Shown: piece after piece, positions 6,623-13,598 of the stretch | How positions within the stretch are numbered: the stretch's first letter is position 1 | Layout: each line of letters begins with the position of its first letter | DNA from: an uncultured Pseudorhodoferax sp. | GTDB lineage: Bacteria > Pseudomonadota > Gammaproteobacteria > Burkholderiales > Burkholderiaceae | Length of the DNA: 13,598 bases | Direction of reading: 5' to 3' | Assembly: GCA_913776795.1 (NCBI GenBank) | Contig: CAJYRH010000522.1 | Span: forward strand, 1 to 13,598 | Program-made: the position numbers and the translations under genes | The notes under the pieces: generated by a model | The model's input: the letters and a program-made list of their open reading frames with translations, nothing else | Databases searched by the model: none | Told to the model about the DNA's origin: nothing

Positions 6623-7207
6623 ATGGCACTGACCAACTACACCGATGTCAGCCCCGAGTTCACGGACACCGATGCAGGTTTCGAGTTCGAATTCCGCTGC
6701 ACGGACTGCGCGTACCGCTGGCGCAGTCCGCTGCAGCCCTACACGCGCGGCCGGATCGCCGGCTGGCTCTTCAACCTGAACTACCTGATCAGCGGCGCGC
6801 GTGCCTCGGAAGCCGCCAGCCGCCGCGTGGCCGAGGCCGGCGCCGGGCAGGCGCGCGACGACGCGCTCGCCAGGGCACGGCAGCTCGCCGCCGCGCACTT
6901 CAGCGAGTGCGAGGAATGCAGGAAGGCGTTCTGTGGCGACTGCTTCGATGCCGACGCACGCCAATGCCATGCCTGCGCCCACACCGCCAGGCGCGGCCAG
7001 CAGGCGGGCGGCATGCCACAGGCCCATGCCCCGGCGGCCCGCAGCACAAGCCCGAACTGCCCGAACTGCAGCACCGCAAGCCACGGCGGGCGTTTCTGCG
7101 CGGAATGCGGCTTCGACATGGCCAGCACCCACAAGAGCTGCCCCGGCTGCGGCGCGATGGCCGAACGCAGCGCGCGCTTCTGCGGCGACTGCGGCCACGG
7201 ATTCTGA
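6623..7207 (+). CDS. Poly-zinc-ribbon protein of unknown function, T6SS-linked
   Basis: I do not recognise this as any core or standard accessory T6SS protein. The 194-residue product has eight CxxC pairs, enough ligands for four zinc ions: C26/C29, C96/C99, C104/C107, C115/C118, C146/C149, C159/C162, C173/C176 and C187/C190. The last four pairs form a tandem double zinc-ribbon (CPNC...CAECG, CPGCG...CGDCG). The N-terminal part begins with FEFEFRCTDCAYRWRSPLQP, then a segment with GRIAGWLFNLNYLISGA that may be a short amphipathic or membrane-touching helix. A charged helix (about 61-95) follows, and then CEEC/CGDC/CHAC. No signal peptide is visible, so it is probably cytoplasmic. It lies between the third Hcp-like gene and tagJ with short gaps (37 and 44 nt) on the same strand, so it is almost certainly co-transcribed. 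Possible roles include adaptor, chaperone or scaffold; none is shown by the sequence. Confidence 0.85.
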   Translation: MALTNYTDVSPEFTDTDAGFEFEFRCTDCAYRWRSPLQPYTRGRIAGWLFNLNYLISGARASEAASRRVAEAGAGQARDDALARARQLAAAHFSECEECRKAFCGDCFDADARQCHACAHTARRGQQAGGMPQAHAPAARSTSPNCPNCSTASHGGRFCAECGFDMASTHKSCPGCGAMAERSARFCGDCGHGF

Positions 7208-7251
7208 AGCCGGCGCATCGCCGAAGACGCCAACCCGATCGGACACCTGCC

Positions 7252-8097
7252 ATGAACCCACAAGCTCTCGCCGCGGCCGAAGCCGCCGTGCGCGCCAGCG
7301 ACCCCAAGGCCGCACTGGCCGCGCTGACCACGGCCGTCAAGGCCGCGCCGGCCAACCCGAAGCTGCGCATCTTCATGGCGCAGCTGCTGTGCGTGCTCGG
7401 CCAGTGGGAGCGGGCGCACACCCAGCTCAACGTCGTCGCGGACATGGACGGCACCACCGGGCCGATGCGCGAGATGGTCGGCCATGCGTTGCGCTGCGAA
7501 CTGCTGCGCGCGGCGGTGTTCGAAGGCCGCCGCACGCCCATGGTGTTCGGCCAGCCGGACGAATGGCTCGCGCTGCTCATCGAATCGACGCTGCAGCGCC
7601 AGGACGCCGCGCAGAGCGCGCACCTGGCGCAAGCGGCCTTCGATGCCGCGCCGGCCAGCGCCGGCCTGCTCAACGGCGAGCCGTTCGAATGGATCGCCGA
7701 TGCCGATTCGAGGCTGGGCCCGGTGCTCGAGGCCATGGTCAACGGCAAGTACTACTGGATCCCCTTCAGCCGCCTGTCGCGCATCTCCATCGACGACCCG
7801 GGCGACCTGCGCGACCGGGTCTGGCTGCCGGCCCACATCGGCTTTGCGAACGGCGGCGAAGCCATCGCGATGATCCCGACCCGCTACCCCGGTTCCGAGC
7901 ACAGCGCGGACGGCCAGATCCTCATGGCCGCGAAGACCGAGTGGGCGGCCATCGGCGACGAGCGCTATGCCGGCCTGGGCCAGCGCGTGCTGGTGACCGA
8001 CACCGGCGAGCACGACATGCTGTCGGTGCGCCTGATCGAGTTCCACGACGCGGCGCCTGCCGAAGGTGCCAACGCGGGTGCGCCGGCCGATGGCTGA
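7252..8097 (+). CDS. tagJ: T6SS accessory protein TagJ (ImpE/HsiE1 family)
   Basis: TagJ is an accessory factor found with one class of T6SS; in Pseudomonas aeruginosa HSI-I the homologue HsiE1 binds the TssB sheath protein and is linked to ClpV recruitment. The product is 281 residues. Residues about 1-65 are helical, TPR-like repeats (AAEAAVRASDPKAALAALTT, then PANPKLRIFMAQLLCVLGQW). The C-terminal domain has the ImpE pattern: GEPFEWIADADSRLGPVLEA, INGKYYWIP-like NGKYYWIPFSRL, RDRVWLPAH and IPTRYPGSE. The frame is open upstream to 6907, but MNPQ at 7252 gives the family N-terminus and fits the end of the preceding gene. The last 8 nt overlap the start of tssE, which suggests coupled translation. 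In HSI-I this gene directly follows hcp; here three genes separate them from the canonical copy. Confidence 0.92.
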   Translation: MNPQALAAAEAAVRASDPKAALAALTTAVKAAPANPKLRIFMAQLLCVLGQWERAHTQLNVVADMDGTTGPMREMVGHALRCELLRAAVFEGRRTPMVFGQPDEWLALLIESTLQRQDAAQSAHLAQAAFDAAPASAGLLNGEPFEWIADADSRLGPVLEAMVNGKYYWIPFSRLSRISIDDPGDLRDRVWLPAHIGFANGGEAIAMIPTRYPGSEHSADGQILMAAKTEWAAIGDERYAGLGQRVLVTDTGEHDMLSVRLIEFHDAAPAEGANAGAPADG

Positions 8098-8617
8098 ACT
8101 GAACTCGCGCGACCGCCTGCAACCCTCCCTGCTGGACCGCCTGACCGACAGCGCCCCGTCCGACAGCCAGGAGACGCTGGAGGCGCGCGTCCTGACGCGC
8201 CAGCAGTTGCGCCACGCCGTGCTCCGCGACCTTTCCTGGCTGTTCAACGCCACGCGCGCCGAGCCCGAGCCGGCTTCCTCGCGCGAGGACGAGGTGCGGC
8301 TGTGGGAGCGCTACCCCCATGCGCGCCACTCGGTGCTGAACTTCGGCATGCCGGCCTTCGCCGGCACCACGCTGTCGTCCATGGACACGCAGCAGATCGA
8401 GCGGGTGGTCGCTGCGGTCATCAAGGACTTCGAGCCCCGCATCGCCGCCGACACCCTGGCCGTGTCGGTGCGCATGGACCCGGACAACCACCACAACACG
8501 CTGCAGCTGACGATCCGCGGGCAGATGTGGAACCAGCCGGTGCCGCTGGAGCTGTTGCTGGCGGCCGACCTGGACATCGAGACCGGCAACACGCGCGTGC
8601 GCGACCTGCGTCCTTGA
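8090..8617 (+). CDS. tssE: T6SS baseplate protein TssE (gp25-like)
   Basis: TssE is the homologue of phage T4 gp25, a baseplate wedge component that helps start sheath polymerisation. The 175-residue product has the family order: LQPSLLDRLTD (10-20), then VLRDLSWLFNATRAE (44-58). These are followed by RHSVLNFGMPAFAGTTLSSM (79-98) and IERVVAAVIKDFEPRI (103-118). The C-terminal strand region is LAVSVRMDPDNHHNTLQLTI (123-142). Start choice: the frame is open a further 24 nt upstream, but MAEL at 8090 begins just inside the tagJ stop and gives the usual N-terminus. It is followed by the unusual 192-nt spacer before tssF. No truncation was seen. Confidence 0.93.
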   Translation: MAELNSRDRLQPSLLDRLTDSAPSDSQETLEARVLTRQQLRHAVLRDLSWLFNATRAEPEPASSREDEVRLWERYPHARHSVLNFGMPAFAGTTLSSMDTQQIERVVAAVIKDFEPRIAADTLAVSVRMDPDNHHNTLQLTIRGQMWNQPVPLELLLAADLDIETGNTRVRDLRP

Positions 8618-8809
8618 CCATGAAACCACCCCGCTCGGCTGGCCCGCTGCGTGCAGCCATCCCATACCCCACAAAAGGCGCACCCGGCGGCCGGGCTGAG
8701 CCCCTTGCGCGGGTGCGCGGGCATGGCCTGCTTTGCGGCCGTTCGACCAGCGGCATGCGGGCCGTCGTGGTGCTCCGCGGGTGGTGCGCCAGGGCCATGG
8801 ACCACTGAC
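8618..8809. repeat. GC-rich tssE-tssF spacer with inverted repeat, possible dispersed repeat element
   Basis: This is the longest non-core stretch inside the operon, where other gaps are about 100 nt or less. It contains a perfect 9-bp inverted repeat, GCGCACCCG (8678-8686) and CGGGTGCGC (8710-8718), enclosing a smaller GGGC/GCCC stem (8693-8696 and 8700-8703). A second short stem CTGC/GCAG lies at 8647-8656. The text has the look of short palindromic intergenic elements found in many copies in betaproteobacterial genomes, but only one copy is visible here, so the repeat nature is unproven. Confidence 0.35.
8620..8808 (+). CDS. Small ORF exactly filling the tssE-tssF spacer, doubtful
   Basis: An ATG 2 nt after the tssE stop opens a 62-residue frame whose TGA ends 1 nt before the tssF ATG. 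The peptide starts MKPPRSAGPLRAAIPYPTKG and is rich in Arg, Gly, Ala and Pro, with no domain or membrane segment. The fit could mean translational coupling from tssE through to tssF. However, every frame in this GC-rich spacer is fairly open (the tssF frame and a minus frame also run through it), and the composition resembles a translated intergenic repeat. I consider it more likely not a protein gene. Confidence 0.15.
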   Translation: MKPPRSAGPLRAAIPYPTKGAPGGRAEPLARVRGHGLLCGRSTSGMRAVVVLRGWCARAMDH

Positions 8810-10672
8810 ATGGACCCCCGCCTCCTTCGCTACTACAACCAGGAACTGCGCTACCTGCGCGAGCTGGGCGGCGAATTCGCGCGCGAATTTCCCAAGATCG
8901 CGGCCCGGCTGGGCATGGACGGCCTGGAGGTGGCCGACCCGTACGTGGAGCGCCTGCTGGAGGGTAGCGCCTTCCTGGCCGCGCGCGTGCAGCTCAAGCA
9001 GGACGCCGAGTTCCCGCGCTTCTCGCAGCGCCTGCTGGAGATCGTCTACCCGAACTTCCTCGCGCCCACGCCCGCGATGATGGTGGCGCAGCTGCACCCG
9101 GTGCCCGACCCCAACCTGCTGAAGGCGCCGACGGTACCGCGCGACAGCCAGGTGCTGGGTCCGGCCAGCGGCAAGAGCCGCACCCGCTGCGAGTTCCGCA
9201 CCGCCCAGGCGGTGCGCCTGACCCCGCTCAGCGTGGCCAAGGCCGAATACTTCCTCAACGTCGCCGATCTCGGCCTGGCGGGCCTGCAACTGCCGGTGCG
9301 CCCGCGCGCGGGCCTGCGGTTGCGCCTGCAGGTGCCCGCCGGCATGGCGATGGCGCAGCTCGACCTGGACGCGTTGTGCATCTACCTGGGCGGCCAGACC
9401 GATGTGGCGATGCGCCTGCATGCGCTGCTGCTGGGCAGCACCGTGGCCGTGCTGGCGGGCCCTCCCGGCCAGCCGCAATCGCGTCGCGTGCTGCCGGCCG
9501 ATGCGGTGCAGCCCGTGGGCTACGCCGACGACGAAGCCCTGCTGCCGCCCACGCTGCGCGGCTTCGCCGGCATGCGCGTGTTGCAGGAGTACTTCGCGTT
9601 CCCCGAGCGCTTCCTGTTCGTGCGCATCGCCGGCCTGCGCGCCGCGCTGCAGGCCTGCCCGGCCAACGAGCTGGAGATCGTTCTGCTGCTGTCGGCGCCG
9701 GGCCAGGGGCTGGACGGCGTGGTCGATGCCGACAACTTCCTGCTGCACTGCACGCCGGCGATCAACCTGTTCCCCAAGCGCGCCGACCGCATCCAGATCG
9801 ACGAGGGGCACCACGAATTCCAGGTCGTGCCCGACCGCAGCACGCCGCTGGACTACGAGGTCTACGAGGTGCTGGGCCTGAACGGCTACGACGACCATGG
9901 CGACGAGCGCCACTTCCTGCCGCTGTACGCGCCCAGCCACGCCACCCTGCCCGGCCAGCCGGCCTACTACACCAGCTGGCGCGAGCCGCGGCTGGTGTCC
10001 GAGCAGGCACGCCGCGATGGGCCGCGCTCGGGCTACATCGGCTCGGAGGTCTTCGTGTCGCTGGTCGACACCAGCGAGGCGCCCTACCCCGGCGCGCTGC
10101 GCCAGCTGTCGGTGCACACGCGCTGCACCAACCGCGACCTGCCGATCTTCCTGGGCACCGGCGGGCTCAGCGAGTTCACGCTGGACGCCGGCATCCCGCT
10201 CGGATCGGTACGCGCCGTGGCCGGCCCGTCGCGCCCGCACACCTCGCTGCGCGAGGGCGGCGTGGCCTGGCGCTTCATCAACCTGCTGTCGCAGAACTAC
10301 CTGTCCATCATCGAGAGCGGCGACGGCGAGGCGGTGGCCGCGCTGCGCAGCCTGCTCAGCCGCTTTCCCCAGGGCGACGAGGCCACGGTGCGCCGCCAGA
10401 TCGAGGCGCTGCAGGGCGTCGCGACGCGCCCCGTGGTGCGCCGCCATCCCGCCCCGGGGCCGATCGCCTTCGCGCGCGGCATCGAGATCGAACTGACCGT
10501 CGACGAGCTGGGCTACCAGGGCGGCAGCGCCCACCTGTTCGGTGCCGCGATGCACCACTACCTGTCGCGCCACGTGTCGATGAACAGCTTCGTGGAGACC
10601 TCGCTCCGGTCGCTGACGCGCGGCGAGATCATGCGTTGGAGACCATCGCACGGACAGAGGGCCGTGCTGTGA
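8810..10672 (+). CDS. tssF: T6SS baseplate protein TssF
   Basis: TssF is a large baseplate wedge protein that works in a complex with TssE, TssG and TssK to anchor the sheath. The product is 620 residues, within the family range. The N-terminus is diagnostic: LLRYYNQELRYLRELGGEFA, then FPKIAARLGMDG and DPYVERLLEGSAFLAARVQL. The LLEIVYPNFLAPTPAMMVAQ block follows. The C-terminus has the typical MNSFVETSLRSLTRGEIMRW ending. The frame is open upstream to 8651, but the upstream residues are not TssF-like and fall in the repeat-like spacer, so the ATG at 8810 is chosen; its ribosome site is weak. The stop TGA overlaps the GTG start of tssG by 4 nt. No frameshift or missing block was noticed. Confidence 0.95.
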   Translation: MDPRLLRYYNQELRYLRELGGEFAREFPKIAARLGMDGLEVADPYVERLLEGSAFLAARVQLKQDAEFPRFSQRLLEIVYPNFLAPTPAMMVAQLHPVPDPNLLKAPTVPRDSQVLGPASGKSRTRCEFRTAQAVRLTPLSVAKAEYFLNVADLGLAGLQLPVRPRAGLRLRLQVPAGMAMAQLDLDALCIYLGGQTDVAMRLHALLLGSTVAVLAGPPGQPQSRRVLPADAVQPVGYADDEALLPPTLRGFAGMRVLQEYFAFPERFLFVRIAGLRAALQACPANELEIVLLLSAPGQGLDGVVDADNFLLHCTPAINLFPKRADRIQIDEGHHEFQVVPDRSTPLDYEVYEVLGLNGYDDHGDERHFLPLYAPSHATLPGQPAYYTSWREPRLVSEQARRDGPRSGYIGSEVFVSLVDTSEAPYPGALRQLSVHTRCTNRDLPIFLGTGGLSEFTLDAGIPLGSVRAVAGPSRPHTSLREGGVAWRFINLLSQNYLSIIESGDGEAVAALRSLLSRFPQGDEATVRRQIEALQGVATRPVVRRHPAPGPIAFARGIEIELTVDELGYQGGSAHLFGAAMHHYLSRHVSMNSFVETSLRSLTRGEIMRWRPSHGQRAVL

Positions 10673-11721
10673 CCGCAGCCGCCGATGGCTTCGACGACTG
10701 GCTGGCCGCGCTGACTGCGCAGCCTTGGCGGCACGACTTCTACCAGGCGCTGCGCCACATCGAGGCCGCGCACCCGCACCTGCCGCGGCTGGGCGAGGCC
10801 CTGCGCCCCGCGGACGAGCCGCTGCGTCTGGCCCAGCCGCCGGAGTTGAACTTCTCGCCGGCGTCGCTCCACGCGGTGGAACGGAGCCACGCGGGCGTGG
10901 CACGCTTGCAGCAGCGCATCTTCGGCATGCTCGGGCCCAACGGTCCGCTGCCGATCCACCTGACCGAGTACGTGCGCGAGCGCGCCGTGCATGCCGGCGA
11001 CGCGACGCTGCTGCGCTTTCTGGACCTGCTGACGCACCGCTTCGCGCTGCTGTTCTACCGCGCCTGGGCGCAGGCCCAGCCGGTGGTGGCGCTCGACCGT
11101 CCGGGGCCCAGCGCCTTCACCGCCCGCCTGGGCGCGCTGATCGGCATCGGCGAGCCCGCACTGCTGCAGCGCGATGCGGCGGGCGACGCGGCCAAGCTGC
11201 ATTTCGCCGGCCGCCTGTCGCGACAGGTGCGCGATGCCGACGGGCTGCTGCAATGGATCCGGCTGGAGTTCGACGTGCCCGTGCGCATCGTGCAGTGGCG
11301 CGGGCACTGGATGGCGCTGGGGCGCGAGGAGCGCACCCGGCTGTTTCCGCCGCTGCAGCGCAACGCCGGCCAGCAGCTGGGCCGAGGCGCCGTGCTGGGC
11401 CGCGCGGTCTGGGACGTGCAACACAAGTTCCGCATCGTCATCGGACCACTGCGCGCAGCGCGCTACCACGCGCTGCTGCCCGGCGGCAAGGACCTGGCCC
11501 GACTGCAGGCGCTGGTGCGCCAGTGGGTCGGGCTGGAATTCCAGTGGGACCTGCAACTGATCCTGGCCCGGGCCGACGTGCGCCCGATGCGCCTGGCCCG
11601 CAGCGGCGAGCTGGGCCGCAGCTGCTGGCTCGGCAACTACCGGCCCGCGGCCGATGCGGACGACCTCGTCATCGATGTCGAACGCACGCACCGACCGACG
11701 AGCCGACCGACGACCTCCTGA
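10669..11721 (+). CDS. tssG: T6SS baseplate protein TssG
   Basis: TssG forms the core of the baseplate wedge, bridging TssF to the rest of the complex in the cytoplasm. The 350-residue product has the family opening (FDDWLAALTAQPWRHDFYQA, then LRHIEAAHPHLPRLGEAL). The PPELNFSPASLHAVE block follows, then GMLGPNGPLPIHLTEYVRER. The later part has FRIVIGPLRAARYHALLPGG and LVRQWVGLEFQWDLQLILAR. The frame is open far upstream inside tssF, but the GTG at 10669, sharing GTGA with the tssF stop, gives the proper N-terminus and implies coupled translation. The final dozen residues (RTHRPTSRPTTS) are encoded by ACCG-type short repeats and look like a non-conserved extension. Confidence 0.93.
   Translation: MTAAADGFDDWLAALTAQPWRHDFYQALRHIEAAHPHLPRLGEALRPADEPLRLAQPPELNFSPASLHAVERSHAGVARLQQRIFGMLGPNGPLPIHLTEYVRERAVHAGDATLLRFLDLLTHRFALLFYRAWAQAQPVVALDRPGPSAFTARLGALIGIGEPALLQRDAAGDAAKLHFAGRLSRQVRDADGLLQWIRLEFDVPVRIVQWRGHWMALGREERTRLFPPLQRNAGQQLGRGAVLGRAVWDVQHKFRIVIGPLRAARYHALLPGGKDLARLQALVRQWVGLEFQWDLQLILARADVRPMRLARSGELGRSCWLGNYRPAADADDLVIDVERTHRPTSRPTTS
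11687..11717 (+). repeat. Short ACCG-type repeat at the tssG 3' end
   Basis: The tssG tail is written by CGACCGACGAGC followed by CGACCGACGACC, two near-identical 12-nt units. The 13-mer CGCACCGACCGAC at 11687-11699 recurs exactly at 5937-5949, in the spacer before the third Hcp-like gene. These are low-complexity tracts of a GC-rich genome and could be slippage-prone; no function is implied. Confidence 0.5.
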
Positions 11722-11756
11722 CCAACGACCACCCGACCCGCAAGGACGCCTTCACC

Positions 11757-13598
11757 ATGAGCGAAATCAGCCGCGTTGCCCTGTTCGGCAAACTGAACCC
11801 GCTGGCCTACAAGGCCATCGAGAGCGCCACCGTCTTTTGCAAGATGCGCGGCAATCCTTACGTGGAGCTGGTGCACTGGTTCGTGCAGCTGGTGCAGAAC
11901 AACGAGACCGACCTGGACGCCATCCTGCGCCACTACCAGGTCGATGCCTCGGCCATGGCGCGCGACATGACGGCCGCGCTCGACCGGCTGCCGCGCGGGT
12001 CCACCTCCATCAGCGATTTTTCCGAGCAGATCGAGAACTCGATCGAGCGCGCCTGGGTCTATGCCACCCTGCAGTTCGGCGAGGCGCACGTGCGCACCGG
12101 CACGCTGATCATCGGCATGATGAACAGCAACAACCTGCGCAACGCGCTGCTGGCCATCTCCAAGGAATTCGCCAAGATCCGCGTCGACGACCTGGCCGAC
12201 AACTTCGCCAAGATCTGCGGCGGCACGCAGGAAAGCAAGCTCGGCGCGCAGGACGGCACCGGCATGGGCTCGGGCGAGCCGGGCAGCGAAAGCGGCGCGA
12301 TGGCGCCGGCCGCCATGGGCAAGGGCGAGGCGCTGAAGAAGTTCTGCGTCGACATGACCGAGCGCGCCCGCGAAGGCAAGATGGACCCGGTCACGGGCCG
12401 CGACGAGGAGATCCGCCAGATCGTCGACATCCTCATGCGCCGGCGCCAGAACAACCCCATCCTCACGGGCGAGGCCGGTGTCGGCAAGACGGCGGTGGTC
12501 GAGGGCTTCGCCCAGCGCCTGGCACGCGGCGACGTGCCGCCGCAGCTGCAGGAGGTCGCGCTGCTGAGCCTGGACCTGGGGCTGCTGCAGGCCGGTGCCA
12601 GCATGAAGGGCGAGTTCGAGCAACGCCTGCGCCAGGTGATCGACGAGGTGCAGGCCTCGCCCAAGCCCATCATCCTGTTCATCGACGAGGTGCACACGCT
12701 GGTGGGCGCCGGTGGCGCGGCCGGCACCGGCGACGCGGCCAACCTGCTCAAGCCCGCGCTGGCGCGCGGCAACCTGCGCACCATCGGCGCCACCACCTGG
12801 GCCGAGTACAAGAAGTACATCGAGAAGGACCCCGCGCTGACCCGCCGCTTCCAGGTCGTGCAGGTGCCCGAGCCCGACGAGGCCAAGGCCGTGCTGATGC
12901 TGCGCGGCGTGGCCACCGTGCTGGAGAAGCACCACCGCGCGCAGTTGCTGGACGAGGCCATCGAGGCCGCGGTGCGGCTGAGCCACCGCTACATCCCGGC
13001 GCGCCAGCTGCCCGACAAGGCTGTGAGCCTGCTGGACACCGCCTGCGCCCGCGTGGCCGTCAGCCAGCACGCGACGCCGGCCGAGGTGGAGGACTGCACG
13101 CGCCGCATCGAGGCACTGGAGATCGAGGAAGGCATCATCGCCCGCGAACAGGCGGTCGGCGTGGCCGTCGGCACGCGCGGCACCGAGGTGGCCGAGAAGC
13201 TCACCACCGAGCGCGCGCGCCTGGTCGGCCTGCAGGCCAGGTGGAAGGACGAGAAGGCGGTCGTCGACAAGGTGCTCGAACTGCGCGCCCGGCTGCGCCT
13301 GGAAGGCGACGAGGCCAAGGACGTCGACCGCGAAGCGGTGCTGGCCGAGCTGCGCGGCGCGCAGGACCAGCTCGCCGCCCTGCAGGGCGAGTCTCCGCTC
13401 ATCATGCCTTCGGTGGACGCGCAGGCCGTGGCCAGCGTGGTGTCCGACTGGACCGGCATTCCCGTCGGCCGCATGGTCAAGAACGAGCTGGAGAACATCC
13501 TGCGCCTGGGCGAGACGCTGGGCCAGCGCGTGATCGGCCAGCAGCACGGCCTGGACATGATCGCCAAGCGCATCCAGACCTCGCGCGCACGGCTGGAC
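11757..13598 (+). CDS. clpV: T6SS sheath-disassembly ATPase TssH (ClpV), N-terminal part, runs off right edge
   Basis: ClpV is a hexameric AAA+ ATPase of the ClpB family that extracts and recycles TssC/TssB from the contracted sheath. The visible part is 614 residues; the full protein is usually about 870-900. The N-terminal Clp_N domain covers about 1-155 (LNPLAYKAIESATVFCKMRG, then NPYVELVHWFVQL). A Gly/Ser-rich linker at 160-188 follows. The first AAA+ domain has Walker A GEAGVGKT (238-245), Walker B ILFIDE (306-311) and LTRRF (361-365) with the expected arginine finger. A charged coiled-coil middle domain lies at about 440-545, and the conserved VVSDWTGIPVGRM begins at 561. The second ATPase domain has just begun at the window end, so its Walker motifs cannot be checked. 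AAGGA lies about 10 nt before the ATG. Its presence with tagJ agrees with the HSI-I-like class. Confidence 0.96.
   Translation, partial: MSEISRVALFGKLNPLAYKAIESATVFCKMRGNPYVELVHWFVQLVQNNETDLDAILRHYQVDASAMARDMTAALDRLPRGSTSISDFSEQIENSIERAWVYATLQFGEAHVRTGTLIIGMMNSNNLRNALLAISKEFAKIRVDDLADNFAKICGGTQESKLGAQDGTGMGSGEPGSESGAMAPAAMGKGEALKKFCVDMTERAREGKMDPVTGRDEEIRQIVDILMRRRQNNPILTGEAGVGKTAVVEGFAQRLARGDVPPQLQEVALLSLDLGLLQAGASMKGEFEQRLRQVIDEVQASPKPIILFIDEVHTLVGAGGAAGTGDAANLLKPALARGNLRTIGATTWAEYKKYIEKDPALTRRFQVVQVPEPDEAKAVLMLRGVATVLEKHHRAQLLDEAIEAAVRLSHRYIPARQLPDKAVSLLDTACARVAVSQHATPAEVEDCTRRIEALEIEEGIIAREQAVGVAVGTRGTEVAEKLTTERARLVGLQARWKDEKAVVDKVLELRARLRLEGDEAKDVDREAVLAELRGAQDQLAALQGESPLIMPSVDAQAVASVVSDWTGIPVGRMVKNELENILRLGETLGQRVIGQQHGLDMIAKRIQTSRARLD

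Noticed and set aside
8651..8809. N-terminal extension of TssF by 53 residues from an upstream start
   Set aside because: The residues are Arg/Pro/Ala/Cys-rich and fall in the repeat-like spacer; the family N-terminus starts at 8810.
9376..10668. Long open frame upstream of TssG in the same frame, overlapping tssF
   Set aside because: Its translation is Arg/Ala/Pro-rich shadow sequence of tssF; TssG similarity begins only at the GTG at 10669.
7922..10903. Very long minus-strand open frame of nearly 1000 codons opposite tssE-tssG
   Set aside because: It is antisense to well-supported genes, and its composition (Arg, His, Gln, Ala-rich, no domain) is typical of antisense frames in GC-rich DNA; the same applies to those at 3018-4733 and 11637-13547.
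1..13598. CRISPR arrays, tRNA or rRNA genes, insertion sequences, integrase or att sites
   Set aside because: No regularly spaced repeats, no cloverleaf or rRNA-like sequence, and no transposase or integrase-like frame were seen.

Overview
The window is a dense, GC-rich stretch of Gram-negative chromosome. It carries the front half of a type VI secretion system (T6SS) operon on the + strand. At its left edge a divergently transcribed gene for a two-partner-secretion outer-membrane transporter runs off the window. The strong G/C bias at third codon positions, the HSI-I-like T6SS gene order (tssA-tssB-tssC-hcp-tagJ-tssE-tssF-tssG-tssH) and the protein signatures suggest a betaproteobacterium of the Burkholderiales, perhaps Comamonadaceae. 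That placement is inference, since no rRNA or other taxonomic marker is present.

Layout. (1) 1-1252, minus strand: the N-terminal ~417 residues of a FhaC/ShlB-type transporter, with signal peptide, two POTRA domains and the start of the beta-barrel. (2) 1253-1519: an AT-richer divergent intergenic region with a perfect 10-bp palindrome and a leader hairpin. (3) 1520-4646: tssA (baseplate/sheath organiser) and tssB and tssC (contractile sheath). (4) 4748-6585: three consecutive Hcp-fold genes. The first is a canonical tube protein, the second has a Lys-rich insertion, and the third is divergent with a Pro/Gly-rich C-terminal tail. (5) 6623-7207: a small protein with eight CxxC pairs, not a standard T6SS component. 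(6) 7252-8617: tagJ and tssE, overlapping. (7) 8618-8809: an unusual 192-nt GC-rich spacer with a 9-bp inverted repeat and an ORF that exactly fills it. (8) 8810-11721: tssF and tssG (baseplate wedge), overlapping by 4 nt. (9) 11757 to the right edge: the first 614 codons of tssH/clpV.

How it works together. TssE, TssF and TssG belong to the baseplate. TssA helps assemble the tail. TssB/TssC form the sheath around an Hcp tube. ClpV (TssH) disassembles the contracted sheath, and TagJ is an accessory sheath factor found with one class of ClpV. The membrane complex (TssJ, TssL, TssM), TssK, VgrG, PAAR and effectors are not here and presumably lie to the right of clpV or elsewhere.

The most novel part is the cassette at 5355-7207, inserted between hcp and tagJ: two extra Hcp-like proteins plus a poly-zinc-ribbon protein. 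This may be a lineage-specific addition to the tube or cargo-loading machinery. No tRNA, rRNA, CRISPR array, transposase or att site was seen.
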